A DNA stretch of 64,000 nucleotides from Erodium maritimum (taxonomy: Eukaryota; Streptophyta; Magnoliopsida; Geraniales; Geraniaceae). The DNA lies in the NCBI GenBank assembly GCA_963921825.1, contig OY997589.1:77670523-77734522 (forward strand). Reading direction: 5' to 3'. A program made the translations under genes and the position numbers. The first letter of the stretch is position 1, and every line of letters begins with the position of its first letter. Below, one piece after another: positions 33,290 to 44,552 of this stretch. Under the pieces are notes generated by a model. It was not told the origin of the DNA and searched no databases. It saw only the letters and a program-made list of their open reading frames with translations.

Positions 33290-34312
33290 ATAGTTTTTTT
33301 TTTTTTTGGTAGATGATGTTTTTGATTTATTGGAACTTTTTGCTCCAAGACGGGGAAAAAGAGGGGACCGCATAAAGCTATTCCAAATAACCTTCAAAAC
33401 AGACTCCACCACAAACGTGAGAGAATCTTGCTAAGATAAAAACAAAGAAGGGGAACAAAAGCCAAATACAAAGAAACTAGTCGATAGAAGGAGGAACATC
33501 TTCCTTAGACTCTATCTGCAGCAAAGTCCCTGTAGTGACAAAATGTCTCCAAGCTTCATTTTTACGCTGAGCCTCGAGCTTCTGAGTTTCACTCATACAA
33601 AGTAAACGAGTCGTCACTCAGAAAGGCTATTGGGGTTTCTTTTTTCTTTTCCCTTTAACCTTCTGTAGTGTTTCTGGTGACCCAACTGGAAAGTCTTGGT
33701 CGAACCTTGACAACGGGTTAAGGGAGGAAGACGCTAAAACCCGAGAGTCCGATTTGGGGGGGAAATTCGTCACCAAATCGGAACACATGCAAGAGGACGG
33801 ACAAAAGTTGAATGAGAGGGCCCAATTTCAGGTGACCCAGACGTGTGTTCCTCACAGGTGGGAACTTTTGCTGCTTCAAGCCCATCCGAACAAGGTGCCA
33901 CGCTATCTTCCAAACGAGAGTCTGTGTGATCCGATATCAATCCAACAATCTTGGGATCGGTTTTGGAGATTGAATCATGAGAATCGCTCTTCAGGCCCGC
34001 AACAATTGATTCCGAAATCGCCTCGCAGCATTGATTCACTGTTGGCGACGCCGGAGCTGAGTTCGCCGGACAAAGATCGCTGCTCCACGAGTTTCTGGCG
34101 ATCGGGATTGGCTGCAAATCAACAACGTCCGCATCTGACCGGTTTGGGTTAATCTGCCGCTTGAAACTATCGAAAATGGACTTCAAAGGAATTGGACCAA
34201 CGTCCTTTTTTTTGCACAGAATGACCATTATGGACAGTGGACTTACCAGTCTGGGCAAGGGCAACAATTAGCTTATGGCCATTCTAACTGAAGTCGTTGA
34301 AGGTATCAATCA
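33290..34312 (-). mobile_element. RRM-type LINE retroposon (copy ii), 5' part removed by gypsy F
   Basis: The T-run at 33293-33307 is preceded in sense by CCAATAAATCAAAAACATCATC. It is colinear with copy i (63206-64000) over the last several hundred bases. Insertion of element F at 34313 cuts it inside its RRM coding part. Confidence 0.7.
33480..34312 (-). pseudogene. LINE ORF1 remnant with RRM tail (copy ii)
   Basis: At the cut end the frame reads DTFNDFS.NGHKLIVALA, equivalent to the RRM C-terminus of copy iv (SLNGPKINGHHLFVALA). A 165-codon Ser/Asp-rich stretch follows (34267-33770), then a frameshifted end with QKLEAQRKNEAWRHFVTTGTL and a stop after PPSI (about 33480). The order is RRM, disordered linker, conserved WRHFV tail. 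Binding of its own RNA is the known role of such ORF1 proteins; this copy is dead. Confidence 0.55.
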
Positions 34313-34903
34313 TGTAAGAACCGCCCCAGTCGATCCCGGTTGAACCGGTGAAATTCGACGAAGTTTGACTTTCTGCCGGAAAAGTCAACCGATGACTCCG
34401 GAAGTCATTCGGGACCTTTCCGGGGCCCAAAGAGCTTAACCATTATCACGGTTAGCTTAGTTGGCCATTTCCAGCATTTTGACTGCAATATTGCAACGGT
34501 CAATTTTCGGTCAACGGGACCCTTTTTATCGGTTAAAACGGATGAATTAAGACTGCTGGATTTTTTACTAAGGACAAGTGCTCCCTACTTTGACACTTGT
34601 CCCTATTAGCTTGGAGGAGAAGAAAAGAGGTCAAAAATACCCTTTTACCCCTCCCTTTTTGCCTTAAGTGGATAAGCACCCAAAGGGCTTTTGGTCTTTT
34701 TCCAATTTAGGTCTTTTAAGGCATTTGAAGACAAATTTCAGCTCATTTGTGTTGTTGTAGCCGAATTTTTGAGAGAAAAAGAGAGAGGAGGAAGAACAAG
34801 AGTGTCTTGAAGAAGAAGAAAGAGAAAATGGAGCTCTTGATCCAAGTTGTTAGCTTCTACTCTCCAAAAACCTCACCATCTTCTCCATCTCATTCTCCTA
34901 AAG

Positions 34904-35513
34904 GTAAGAACACTATCAAAATCTCTTTTCCATCAATTTCATTTCATGGGTTTTCCTTGGGTTTTTGCTAGAAGTTGTTGGGTTTGATTCTCTTTGTGTT
35001 AGATGTTGTTGTAGAGAAGTATTGGTTGATTGTGGTTGAAATCCTTGAGTTTTAATGGGTTTTTGGTTTGATTTTGATTTGGAAAATCCTTGGAGACTTG
35101 TTGGCTTGTTGATTCCTACCTTGGGTAGAGGAGCTTTGATGTTATTTAACTGATATGGGAGTTTTGATGGACTGAAAATGGAGTTTTTCTGTTGATTTTC
35201 GGGGAAAAGGAGCTGGAGGTTGAAGAAGGGCGAAACTGCCCAGATCTGCCACGGATCCGTGACGGATACCGTGACGGGCGACGTCACGGCTCCGTGATGG
35301 AATCCGTGACGGCACGCGTCACGGTTCAATGATGTCATCCGTGACGGATGGTGTCACGGTTTCGTGATCCATTTCGTGGCAGACCAGTTTTGGGTTCTTT
35401 TGGGGTGTTTTTCATCAAATTCGATCTTTTGTTGTGAATCGGGCTTGGGGATGCTTTTGGGACTTTGCTTGTAACTTGGTTAGTCTTTAATTAGAGTTTA
35501 ATTGTGATCCAAG
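34904..35513 (+). other. Putative intron (GT...AG) inside LTR F
   Basis: The segment opens CTCCTAAAG/GTAAGAAC and closes TGTGATCCAAG/ATCTTGGG, 610 nt. The donor is strong by plant standards; the acceptor (CCAAG) is weak, while LTR H has the better CTTAG. The flanking bases match LTR I, which is continuous at this point. Confidence 0.45.
35249..35380. repeat. Cluster of CGTCACGG / CCGTGACG motifs in LTR F
   Basis: About ten copies or near-copies occur in both orientations, equivalent to the cluster in LTR H. CpG-rich and self-complementary. Confidence 0.7.
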
Positions 35514-36283
35514 ATCTTGGGATCGAGCTCGAGGGACGAAGACTACTTGGAACTACGAGAGGACGGAGAGGAGGCTAGCCGGACCACTGTTGATAGGAGT
35601 ATTTGTTCGTAGGAAGACCACAAGGTAGGGAAAGTACTAACTCCTCGTGCATTTCAATACTAGTATGCCTATTAGGTTAATAAAAACGGAAAGGTCCTAG
35701 AATTGCATATAGGATGCAAATAACTAGAATAATCGCCTTTCAATTACTAAGAACCGGACGTGTCTAGTATGCATGCGCAGGATGTGGATAACTAGCTTTC
35801 AATACTTGGGAATTGTTTTACTGGTAGTAAGGCCGAGATCAGCCCTAGGATTGCTTGTGTTTGCCTCACATGCTTGGATTTTCTAGTTTGGATAAGATAA
35901 GAGTCTAATACAACTAGATAACTTGAATGATTGAACCTTGAATGCTTGAATGGTTACCTGATCGAATGCTTGGATGGATGATTGTATGAATGTTGAGTGT
36001 AATTGATTATGCTAAATTGTATATGATCGGGTGAATGATAGACCGATGGAGTGCGATCGGTAAGTATGCTGGTAAGTGTAAAGTTGCAGTGATTCATGTG
36101 TTTTGTTGTGATAAGATTGTGATGTGCAAAGCTTTGTTTGTTCTATGGTTGTTTAAGTATGTTACTCTCTTATGGATCTTTGAGTTAGGTTTTATATCGG
36201 TATGGCACCCACACTGCGGTGTGGGGTAGTGTCTGTAAGGTACCAACACCAAATGGAATGCTGGTGTGGGGTAGTATCATAGC

Positions 36284-36432
36284 CGGTGGATTGGACCTTG
36301 CGGGGCATTGGATTGGACCCTGCGGGGCATTGATTATTGGACCCTGCGGGGCATTTGCATTTGGACCCTGCGGGGCATTTGCATTTGGACCCTGCGGGGT
36401 AATTGGATGGTTTACCCTGCGGGGATTGGTTA
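36284..36432 (+). repeat. Tandem array of a unit of about 22-25 bp in LTR F
   Basis: Six or seven copies of a unit built on TTGGACCCTGCGGGGCATT, with the last two copies decayed. It occupies the place where other LTRs have the covarying hairpins, and follows two hairpins of its own (CCACAC/GTGTGG near 36211, CAACACC/GGTGTGG near 36244). Confidence 0.8.
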
Positions 36433-36884
36433 CTTGTTGATTCACCCGTGTGAATGTGTCCTGAGGGAGCATTACCTCGGTTCCCGATGACTCATGGTCC
36501 TTTGGAGACGTTTCCGAGGGTACCGACGAATGCATCCTCATATGGATGTTTCCGGTATTCACGATGTTATATGTCTTTGTGATGTCATGCGTCTCCTCTG
36601 GGCGGAGGGAAAATCCGATATGACACAAGAAGTATTGTGGATCGGAGGGTGGTGACTTCATGTCCCACGACATTACTTAAATGTTCTATTCTCCATTGAT
36701 TGTTAAGAAGTGTATTGCTTTCCTTTACTTCTATAATTATTCACTGTGTTCTTAAAGGCGTCGAATACCGATTCATTTTCATATTTGATTATCTTCTTGG
36801 TTCTTTTTATCATTGATACTCGAACAACATTATAAATTTCCTGTTGGTTAACTTAAAGGATGCCTGGTTAATTATTTTCCCTAC

Positions 36885-36898
36885 TGAGCGTAAGCTCA
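36885..36898 (+). promoter_or_regulatory. TGAGC-GTAA-GCTCA hairpin in LTR F
   Basis: This is the GNRA variant GTAA, followed by TTTACTGTTGTTTCAG/G (about 36914-36930). Confidence 0.6.
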
Positions 36899-37205
36899 CC
36901 CCTACTTGTTTGTTTACTGTTGTTTCAGGCTTACTTAATGAGTAGAGTATTCGAGGCTCGGGAGCTTTTGGATGTTTTGAGGGTTGTTTTAGAGACGTGG
37001 TGGTCTATGTTGTTGAACTTTATTTATCTTACACTTCATGTTGAGCTTTGACTCTCTATTTGAGATTTTGGATCATATTATCTGGGAAATTGATTGGAAC
37101 TCATTTGAGCTTTAAAGGATTTTATTACTGTTTTACTATTCTTTTCTCGTTCAATCCAAGTCACGTCTCGAGTCCGGCCAAAACCGGATTTGGGGCGTGA
37201 CAATT

Positions 37206-37217
37206 TGGTATTAGAGC
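37206..37217 (+). promoter_or_regulatory. Primer binding site of gypsy F
   Basis: TGGTATTAGAGC lies three bases after the LTR end. It differs by one base from the initiator-Met-tRNA primer site TGGTATCAGAGC. Confidence 0.8.
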
Positions 37218-38446
37218 CTGGTTTCATTTTGAACTTGTTTTCAAAACCTCGGACCGAACATCAATTAGGTGGGTAGAGTTAGGAAGTATAAGTTGGTATT
37301 CAGTGACGTAGTCGGAATTATCCGATACGTAGAGTCGGATTGATAAAATGTCTTTGTGATTTGAGTACCTTGATGAAGGTTGGAACTTTTCGATGTTTTA
37401 TGATTCGCTTTACTCTTATCGTATGCTCTATTGCTATGCCTCGGTGATCTGGGATGCCGGTGGTTGAGATCAAGGTTGGTCCAACGAGCGATGATCGAAC
37501 TGTTGTGAATTGGTTGTTGAGTAAACCTCTTGTTAAATTGTGTTGCCACATTGGTTGGCAATTTCATGATTCCTCAATTTGAAATATTGACTTGTTCAAT
37601 TGTTTGACTTATTGAAGCATTGACTTCTTGACTTATTGAAATATTAAACTGTTCAAGTGAGGAATTGTTGGAGTTTTGACTTGGTTAAGATGTTCACTGT
37701 CATTTAAGGATTAACGTTGGAATGATAATCCAATTGGGTGGCGATTGAATAAAGGGTAGAAACACGAGTGGCACTGCGGTACTTTAGTGATGAGGGGTAC
37801 ATTGCTGATTATGGGAGCCTTATTGTGCTGAATGTGCTATGAAATTGTTGATTGAATGCCCCGCTTAAGCAGATGGTTTGTGGAAAATACGAATAGGTCA
37901 TGCCGAAATTTCTGTAGAACTGGAATGTTTGCACTATCACAGGTTGACTCAGGGGCGCCACTGCAGTCGAACGTGATGGTTGGATGTCAAGTGGTTACAA
38001 CGAGATTCGGGGACGCTTGAATCGGGTTCTAATGACATGAGATCGAATTAAAGGCTTGAATGAAAAGTATTGAGAACTTGTGAAAAGGAAAGCAATGCTA
38101 AGTACTATCAACTTGATTGTGTTACGACTCTAGACCCCATGTATTGGGAAGATACCCGAGCGAGGGGTATGGCTGTTGCCTTGTAATTTGTGTGAACTAC
38201 TTGAGACTGTTCCTCCTGTGGGAGTTGATTGATTGATTGAACCGCTGATTGCTATTGTGAGACGCACTAAGATGCAGCCTTGTCTGTACATATATAAAGT
38301 ATTATATATATTTACTACGCCTAAGTGGTGTTGGGTTTTGTTTGATCTTGGTGGGACGCATGTGAACGTCTTTGTGTTTTGATCGAACCGTTTGTTCTAA
38401 ACTGAGAAACTGAACGTGTGCGTTATCCGTACAGCGGATTTACGTC

Positions 38447-38745
38447 ATGCCTCGTAGTTACGTTCCGAGGGGTACGAGGAGCCGCCCAGCTGGGGGCCCG
38501 AGTCAGACACCTGTTTCTGAGCAGGCTGGGACAGCTAGAGCTCAGGGTGCTTCTTTTACAGAGCACCAGAGTTTTGAGGGTGGACCGTCAAACTTACCAC
38601 CCAGGACTTCTCCAGTCGCTGAGCCGACTCAGGCGGCCCCTCTAGAGGGGGTGGTCCGTGCAGTGCTGGCAGCGATTAGCGCGCAGCAAGGGACTGCAGC
38701 ACCGGCAGCAGAGTCCGTGCCTACTACTGCAGCAGTCACTAGGTA
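38447..38745 (+). pseudogene. gag N-terminus of gypsy F, truncated
   Basis: The ATG at 38447 opens PRSYVPRGTRSRPAGG, followed by a Pro/Ala/Gln-rich stretch. The gag of element G begins almost the same way (APSYVPRGTRRRTARG), so the start is well supported. The frame ends at TAG (38743-38745), before the capsid-like domain or zinc knuckles. About 20 further codons in frame (to about 38820) look Gag-like, then similarity is lost. Confidence 0.65.
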
Positions 38746-38901
38746 GAGGCCAGGCCAGCTTGACAGCTTTCTTTGGGGTATTAAGAGCTTAGAGCAAAAT
38801 AAGGAGTTTGGAGTTAAATAGATCAAAAACAGCTTACGGGATCTTGGATTCTGGCTAATCTTGCGAATGACAAAACTTTTTCATCCGAGATCCAGTTATT
38901 G

Positions 38902-40677
38902 TGTCACGCCCCAAATCCGGTTTTGACCGGACTCGAGACGCGTACCTAAAACGATAATTAATAAAGCAGTTTAATAAAGAAAGAGGGTCCCAAATAACAA
39001 TTTAAAGTTCCAAAATTCCACACAAGTCAACAACTCGGTAAAAACACTTAATAAAAGAGTTCAAAACAGCAATAAAAATTGTACGTCTCTAGACACTACC
39101 CAAAACCCTCGCCTTCTCCCAAGCTCCGAGAATCCTGCTAGTACTGATCCCACTCAACACCTGAAAGACAACAAGGTAAGGGGGTGAGCTTTCGCTCAGT
39201 AGGAAAAGTAGTTAAGGTTATGAACCTCAGTTCACCACCACGAGTAACCGTCCAATTACGGCATGCTAGCAAGGCACAACTATAAACAACGCCCACGGGC
39301 AGTTCCCAGTCACCGATCACTTTCACAAGAACATAATCACACAGATAATAAAATAACGCACAAAGCCAAACAACACGCAAAGAACACACAACATAACAAC
39401 ACACAACTTGGTACAACCGTCCTTAACATCGCCGTCTGTCACAGCCCGTCCCATTTATATCGTGCCGGAACACAAAGCCTTGGTCCCGACATCTTCCCGT
39501 CACATAGAATCGGGGTAACATCCCAGACCGGAAATCCCTCAGTCAGACGTCTTCCTGTCACGTAGAATCAGGGCCTCAAGCATACCAGACCGGCACATAC
39601 CTCGGTCGTACGCCTTCCCGGACCACACAACATCTGGGTAATGATTAAACCGTCCTCATCCTCGACACTCTACACCGACATACTCTCTCAGTGTAGGTAT
39701 CATACCGGACCCGCCTCCTCTTGGAACACACATCAAGAGAATAACACGCATCACAAAGCCATAGTCCGACCACGGTATACCAACCGAGTCGACTCACCAT
39801 AACACACAAATCGGTCTATCACTCACCCGATCACGTCACAATCAAAGATTCACAACACATCAAACACGGCACACTTTCCCACACATAGTCACAACATTCT
39901 ACACCGAGTAATCTTATTATGACTCTCAATCAGCGGTTACAACAAGCATCATGCATTTCAATCAACACGCAACCCTAAGGCTCGACATGGCCATTATACC
40001 AGCACGACAATTTCCCAAGTATTGAAAGCGATTAAACTAGTAAATCACATCCTACATGCCCACTAAGACTCGTCCGGTTATTTAAGAATTGAAAGCGGTT
40101 ATTCTAGTGAATCACATCCTATATGCCAACTAGGACCTTTCCGGTTATTATTATCCCTAACATGCATACTAGTAACTTTTCGTAATTAAACCGGTATTCA
40201 CTACTTTCCCTACCTCAAGAATAAACAGCTACGTCTCCTAGCTGCTGACGTTCGGGCCTACCTCTAGTCTCCTCGGCCGAAGTCAAAGTATGATTTTAAC
40301 AAGTAAAAGGTGATAATCAGTCCTGGTACATTCCGAATCAGTCCTCTACTTTATCAATTTATTCCTTTAAATTCTCCAATTTAAATCATTTAAATTAATT
40401 AAACTATCTGACCCGTTTCCGACCCGAATCCGGAAACCGGACCCGAATCCGACCCGGTCTAGAACCCAGACCCAGACCCGACCCGAACCCAGCCCCAGAC
40501 CCGACCTAGACCCATGTCCGGTCCTGACCGGACCTGAGTCCTGCCTGGGCCGAGACCTGGCCTGGTCTGGCACGAGGCCTAGCTGGTCGAGGCCCAACCT
40601 GACCCGAGGTCAGTCTCGGTAAGGGTTTGGTCGCGACGAGGCGGCAGACAGCGGCATGTGAGCTCGGAGGAGGATTG
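38902..40677 (-). repeat. 3' LTR of gypsy G, first part
   Basis: On the plus strand it starts TGTCACGCCCCAAATCCGG. It holds the GNRA hairpin (39185-39198) and a hairpin unit CTACAC/GTGTAG (39670-39696). It is cut by copia C at GATTG. Confidence 0.92.
39185..39198 (-). promoter_or_regulatory. TGAGC-GAAA-GCTCA hairpin in the 3' LTR of G
   Basis: It is read on the minus strand. The partner LTR has the same hairpin at 54363-54376. Confidence 0.6.
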
Positions 40678-42365
40678 TGTTAGTCTTAGTGCCCGTAGTT
40701 CAATCCTAAATGTCCAAATGTATATATCATCGTTAGCAATAAAATTAAAGCGGCTTTATATTACTTATGTGTTGGAGTAATATATCGATGTGTGCTCTGA
40801 TCTATGCCCACCATGCGAATAGAACCATAGATCGAGATAGATCACACTCGATGGGTCCCTAGTCAACAAAGCTTCACTAGAAGCGACTAGTATGAAAGAT
40901 GGCTCTTTATGGCTTACGTTCTGTTAGTCATTGGAATGGGATTCCGGAGTCTGATCATAGATATCATGTGGGACATGATATTGGACGACCCGCCCTGAAT
41001 ATGTGCCATAGATAAAGTCATGAACATATTCAGTGTTGTAGCTTGTTATGTATCCTTAGACCAAGGAGTCTTTGTGATCGCTATGTAGTCAACAACTGAG
41101 TTTGACCTGAGCCTAACGTTGTCCGTAACAGGGCTTCCATAACGGCCAGGATTGGCTTGGGGACGGGCTACATGAGTGACACGAAAGACGGCTAAGGGAT
41201 TTATCCCTCGTACTAAGGTATGGGAAAGATATCGGTTCTCGGCCGCTTGATCGAGAGTGACTGGAAGAATAGCATGGCCATGCACATGATACTGGGTATC
41301 ATATCTTCAGTCATCTCACATATCAAGGAACGGTGATTGAGAATAATAAGGATGACGGCTCTATGCCTTATCTCAATCAGGATATCGGAGATAAAAGGAT
41401 AATGACAGGGACGACGGAAAGGTTAGAATCGACAGGGTCGATTCGCTATGCAGTGTCAGGCAATACTAAAGTCTCGTTAGTTGCCACTTAAATAGGATCA
41501 AGTAAAATGGGATTTTACGTTGATCTATTGACATGCATAAACCTAAGGGTCACACCGGAGGATGAAACTCATTGACACATTTATGGAGAATGGCCAAAAG
41601 GGAGTTGTCTCGGGACATGACCAAAACTGGGTTTTGGGTCATGTGCCCGTACGTGAATAGGACTTTACGGATCGAGACAAGGCTTGGAGTCTTGGGATTG
41701 ATCGCGTCGGATAATGTTGGACATTTCCGGTATGGAAGGCTTGGAGGCGATGAGCGAATCACGGGACCTCGTTAGAAATGGCCACGGGCCATGTTCCAAG
41801 AGGCCCATGAAAGGCCCATGCAACCAAGGCCCATGGAACTAATTAATCAAGTCTTGATTAATTAGTACTAAGTAAGCAAGACAAGGATTAAGGTGTTGGT
41901 GATTCACCACCTAACCCAATCTTGTCTTGCCATACTTTGTCCTATTTACACCTTACTTGACACCATACTTGTCCCATGCCTTTAGTTGGACAAGTATGGG
42001 TTTTGTTATGTTTAAGTCATCTTTTTTCAACATAACAAACACAAGACAAGAATAGGAAACACATTTTCTCTCCCTCTTCCATGGCCATTTCGGGTTTGGC
42101 TAGTTTCCACCTCCATGTTTGTGTTCTTGAGTCCTCAAAGAGAAGAACTACGTGGCTTTGATTCCCATGTGGATACGTAGGCGTCTTGGAGACTCAAGCC
42201 AATCATTCGTTAACCGGTGTTCTTGTTTTGGTAAGAACTAGTGCTGAATTTTTCTCTTGTGAATCCATTCTTTGTTAGTTGTTTCATGGTTTTAATTGTC
42301 TCTTGGTTTTCATTGATTTTCCGCTGCGAGTTGGTTCATCTCCAACCCTACCTCGAGACCCAACA
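40678..42365 (+). repeat. 5' LTR of copia element C
   Basis: It starts TGTTAGTCTTAGTGCCCG and ends CGAGACCCAACA. It is unusually long for a copia LTR. The 3' third is a chain of stem-loops, annotated separately. The recurrent minus-strand 94-codon frame of this LTR family is cut to 70 codons here. Confidence 0.97.
41496..42039 (+). promoter_or_regulatory. Chain of five stem-loops in the copia LTR
   Basis: In order: 41496-41525, GATCAA.GTAAAAT around GGG with one bulge. 41839-41865, a perfect palindrome CTAATTAATCAAG-T-CTTGATTAATTAG. 41876-41930, outer stem GCAAGACAAG/CTTGTCTTGC with an inner GGTGA/TCACC. 41963-41999, CCATACTTGTCC/GGACAAGTATGG, a perfect 12-bp stem. 42002-42039, TTTGTTATGTT/AACATAACAAA. 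The same chain is found in all eight LTRs of this family here. The first half could be transcriptional palindromes and the second half RNA structure; both are inference. Confidence 0.6.
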
Positions 42366-42366
42366 G

Positions 42367-42378
42367 TGGTATCAGAGC
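42367..42378 (+). promoter_or_regulatory. Primer binding site of copia element C
   Basis: TGGTATCAGAGC begins one base after the LTR end. It is complementary to the 3' end of plant initiator Met tRNA, the usual copia primer. Confidence 0.93.
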
Positions 42379-43923
42379 CGTGCTACCTTCGGGATTCACA
42401 AGACGGTGTTCAAAGTTTCGGTTTTGCTTGAAAGTTTCGTTTTTGGCATGTTGTTTTGCTAAATTGTTTGATAACATGTTTTAAATTCTTGTTCATGGAT
42501 TTAATGCATGTAAAATGAATTTTTGAAAATTATTTCAAATCTGGAAGTTTTGAAATTTTTTTTTGATTTTTCGGGTCTCGGGAGCGGGACTCTCGGGGAG
42601 CCGAAACCGGGACCGAACGGGGCTCCGTTGGACGGAGCTAGGCTAAGCATGACCATTGGATGGTTGATATGCCAAGGCTAAACCGTTTTGTTAGTTATGA
42701 CGAGTTTGGAACCGTCATGACGAACTCGAAGATCAAATGTTCAAAAGTTTCATTTTTGAACGGTTTCGATAAACCGAGCATCAAAAATTTTCGAAACTTG
42801 GCTATTAATTAAAACCGGAAAATCACATGATGTTTGATAACATGCTTGTTTGATAACACGATGTGTGATGTGATGTTGGCATGGTGTACATAATAGCCCC
42901 GAGCTCGATTTAATTATTTATCGCTTTTCACGGCCTGCGAGCCGTTAGAGTTAACGTGTAATTATTCTTTCAAGGTGTGGTCGTCGAACCACTTGTTTGT
43001 AATATTTATTTATTCCCGACCTGCGAGTCGTGTATTAAATTGTAATATTTTACTCAAGACGAAGAAAGGGCGAAAAGGTCATTTGGTGGCTTTTCGGGTG
43101 TTGGCATCGGCTTGGAGTCGGTGGAGCTCAAGAAGCTAGTGGAAGTTAGTTTAGGGGGCTATTATGTGCACATTTATCGCTTTATGCTTGGTTTAGTTTA
43201 TGCATGATTAATTCTATGTGTTTTAGAATTGCATGCTTAACTTTATTTACCGAGCATATCACCTCACATGCAAAGATAAAATTGGAATTTTAATCCTTGT
43301 GTGTGAGCCCTTAGAATCGTCATTACATTGGATGTAGTTGACGGGTTCGAAGGAAGAATTACATTGGATGTAATTTGAGGCATCATTGCATTTGGAATGT
43401 AGTTGATGTGCTCATCGCATCTAGGATGTGCCAAAGTTTTAAACACAACCGGACAAGTAAAAGCGGGTCATGTCCGATACCTCCCAATTATCAACACCTT
43501 ACTACCTCCCCGTCCTATGGGTGTCGTGCGCATTAGCGGAGCATCCATGGGAAAGCGGGGTAGTAGGTTTGGACGACATATGTGGGTGTCGTGCGCATTA
43601 GCGGAGCACCTACATAGTGACGGGCCATAGTTGAAAATTGGTGGACCCGACTACGATTCTCAGCCTGAGGTTGAGCTAGGGTAACAGATAGGGTAAGCCG
43701 TGTACATAAGTACATACCCTAGCCAAGAGTCACATTGGATGTGATTGGATGGAGTTCTACCTACATAGCTCGATTAAGTGGTGAGCATTAGTTCAGCTTA
43801 ATCGAGTGAATCAAGGATCTTGGTTTCAGATTCTAAAGGTTTAGAATTGATTGTTGGTGTTTAAGCTTGATCTTCATAAAATTTATTCAGTTTACTGATT
43901 GAATTTTATCTGTTGTAGATCAA
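42379..43923 (+). other. Long leader of copia element C
   Basis: About 1.55 kb separates the primer site from the gag ATG. It contains the three 6-nt-loop hairpins at 42930-43030 and the repeated GTGCGCATTAGCGGAGCA at about 43527 and 43592. No long frame is present. Confidence 0.75.
42930..43030 (+). promoter_or_regulatory. Three consecutive hairpins in the element C leader
   Basis: ACGGC-CTGCGA-GCCGT (42930-42945), GTGGT-CGTCGA-ACCAC (42977-42992) and CGAC-CTGCGA-GTCG (43017-43030) are identical to those in A (375-475). Confidence 0.5.
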
Positions 43924-44520
43924 ATGGCAAATTCAGCGAACATTAATAGTTTGTCATTAAAAACCATGCTTGACAGGGTCAAGCTAAATGGGACAAACTA
44001 TTTGGATTGGTACAGAATTTTGAGGATAGTCCTCAAGTCTGAACGCAGAGAATATGTCCTTGACAAGGCTGTCTCTAAGACCATATCAGAGTTACATGAA
44101 GTGTCATCAGCTGCTGAGAAGAATATCTCAGGGATCTAGGATCCAAGGATATTCTGATGGTCAACAAGGGAATTGGAAGTGGCAAGGGCTGGGCCCATGC
44201 GCACTTGGCAGGAAAGATGAGACACCTGAGAATGTCTGCTTCTACTGCCAACAGCCTGGTCATTGGAACCGGGATTACAGGAAGTTCACGGCTGATCTGA
44301 AGAAGGGCAGTGGGACTGCGCCTTCATCAAATAGCCTGGATGATCTGAAGAAGGGCAGTAGGACTGCGCCTTCATCAGGAAACCTGGATGATCTAAGGAA
44401 GGGCGGTGGGATCGTGCCTTCATTCGGTATTAACTCTATAGAGCTACATCTCTCTACTTCCAAAGATTCATGGGTATTAGATACCATGACTGAATCTCAC
44501 ACATGCACTAATATATGGTG
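43924..44520 (+). pseudogene. gag, zinc knuckle and protease start of element C, broken
   Basis: The ATG at 43924 opens the Gag N-terminal domain (LNGTNYLDWYRILRIVLKSE). A TAG at 44137-44139 ends it after 71 codons. Downstream, another frame has a zinc knuckle CFYCQQPGHWNRDY in which the fourth metal ligand is Tyr, an acidic repeat DDLKKGS..TAPSS and the protease site WVLDTMT in place of DTG. Compared with a normal copia Gag (about 250-300 residues), most of the capsid region between the first frame and the knuckle is missing. Confidence 0.82.
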
Positions 44521-44552
44521 GCTGAAAGTAAGAGAGATTTGGAAAGCACGAA

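Larger units (their letters stand above)
34313..37202 (+). repeat. 5' LTR of gypsy element F (2,890 bp)
   Basis: It starts TGTAAGAACCG and ends GGGGCGTGACA. It contains a GT...AG segment (34904-35513), the CGTGACGG-motif cluster (35249-35380), the shared CACAAGGTAGGGAAAGTA block (about 35630), hairpins and a tandem array (36190-36432) and the GNRA hairpin (36885-36898). It is non-coding. The 140- and 162-codon minus-strand frames are repeat-derived. Confidence 0.9.
34313..38760 (+). mobile_element. Gypsy-type element F, truncated after the gag start
   Basis: It has a 5' LTR (34313-37202), a primer site (37206-37217) and a leader of about 1.2 kb, then gag from 38447. Recognisable sequence stops near 38760, followed by about 140 bp of unknown sequence and then the insertion of element G at 38902. 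I found no pol or 3' LTR of F in the window. It is inserted in the RRM region of LINE copy ii. Without a 3' end no target duplication can be read. Confidence 0.75.
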
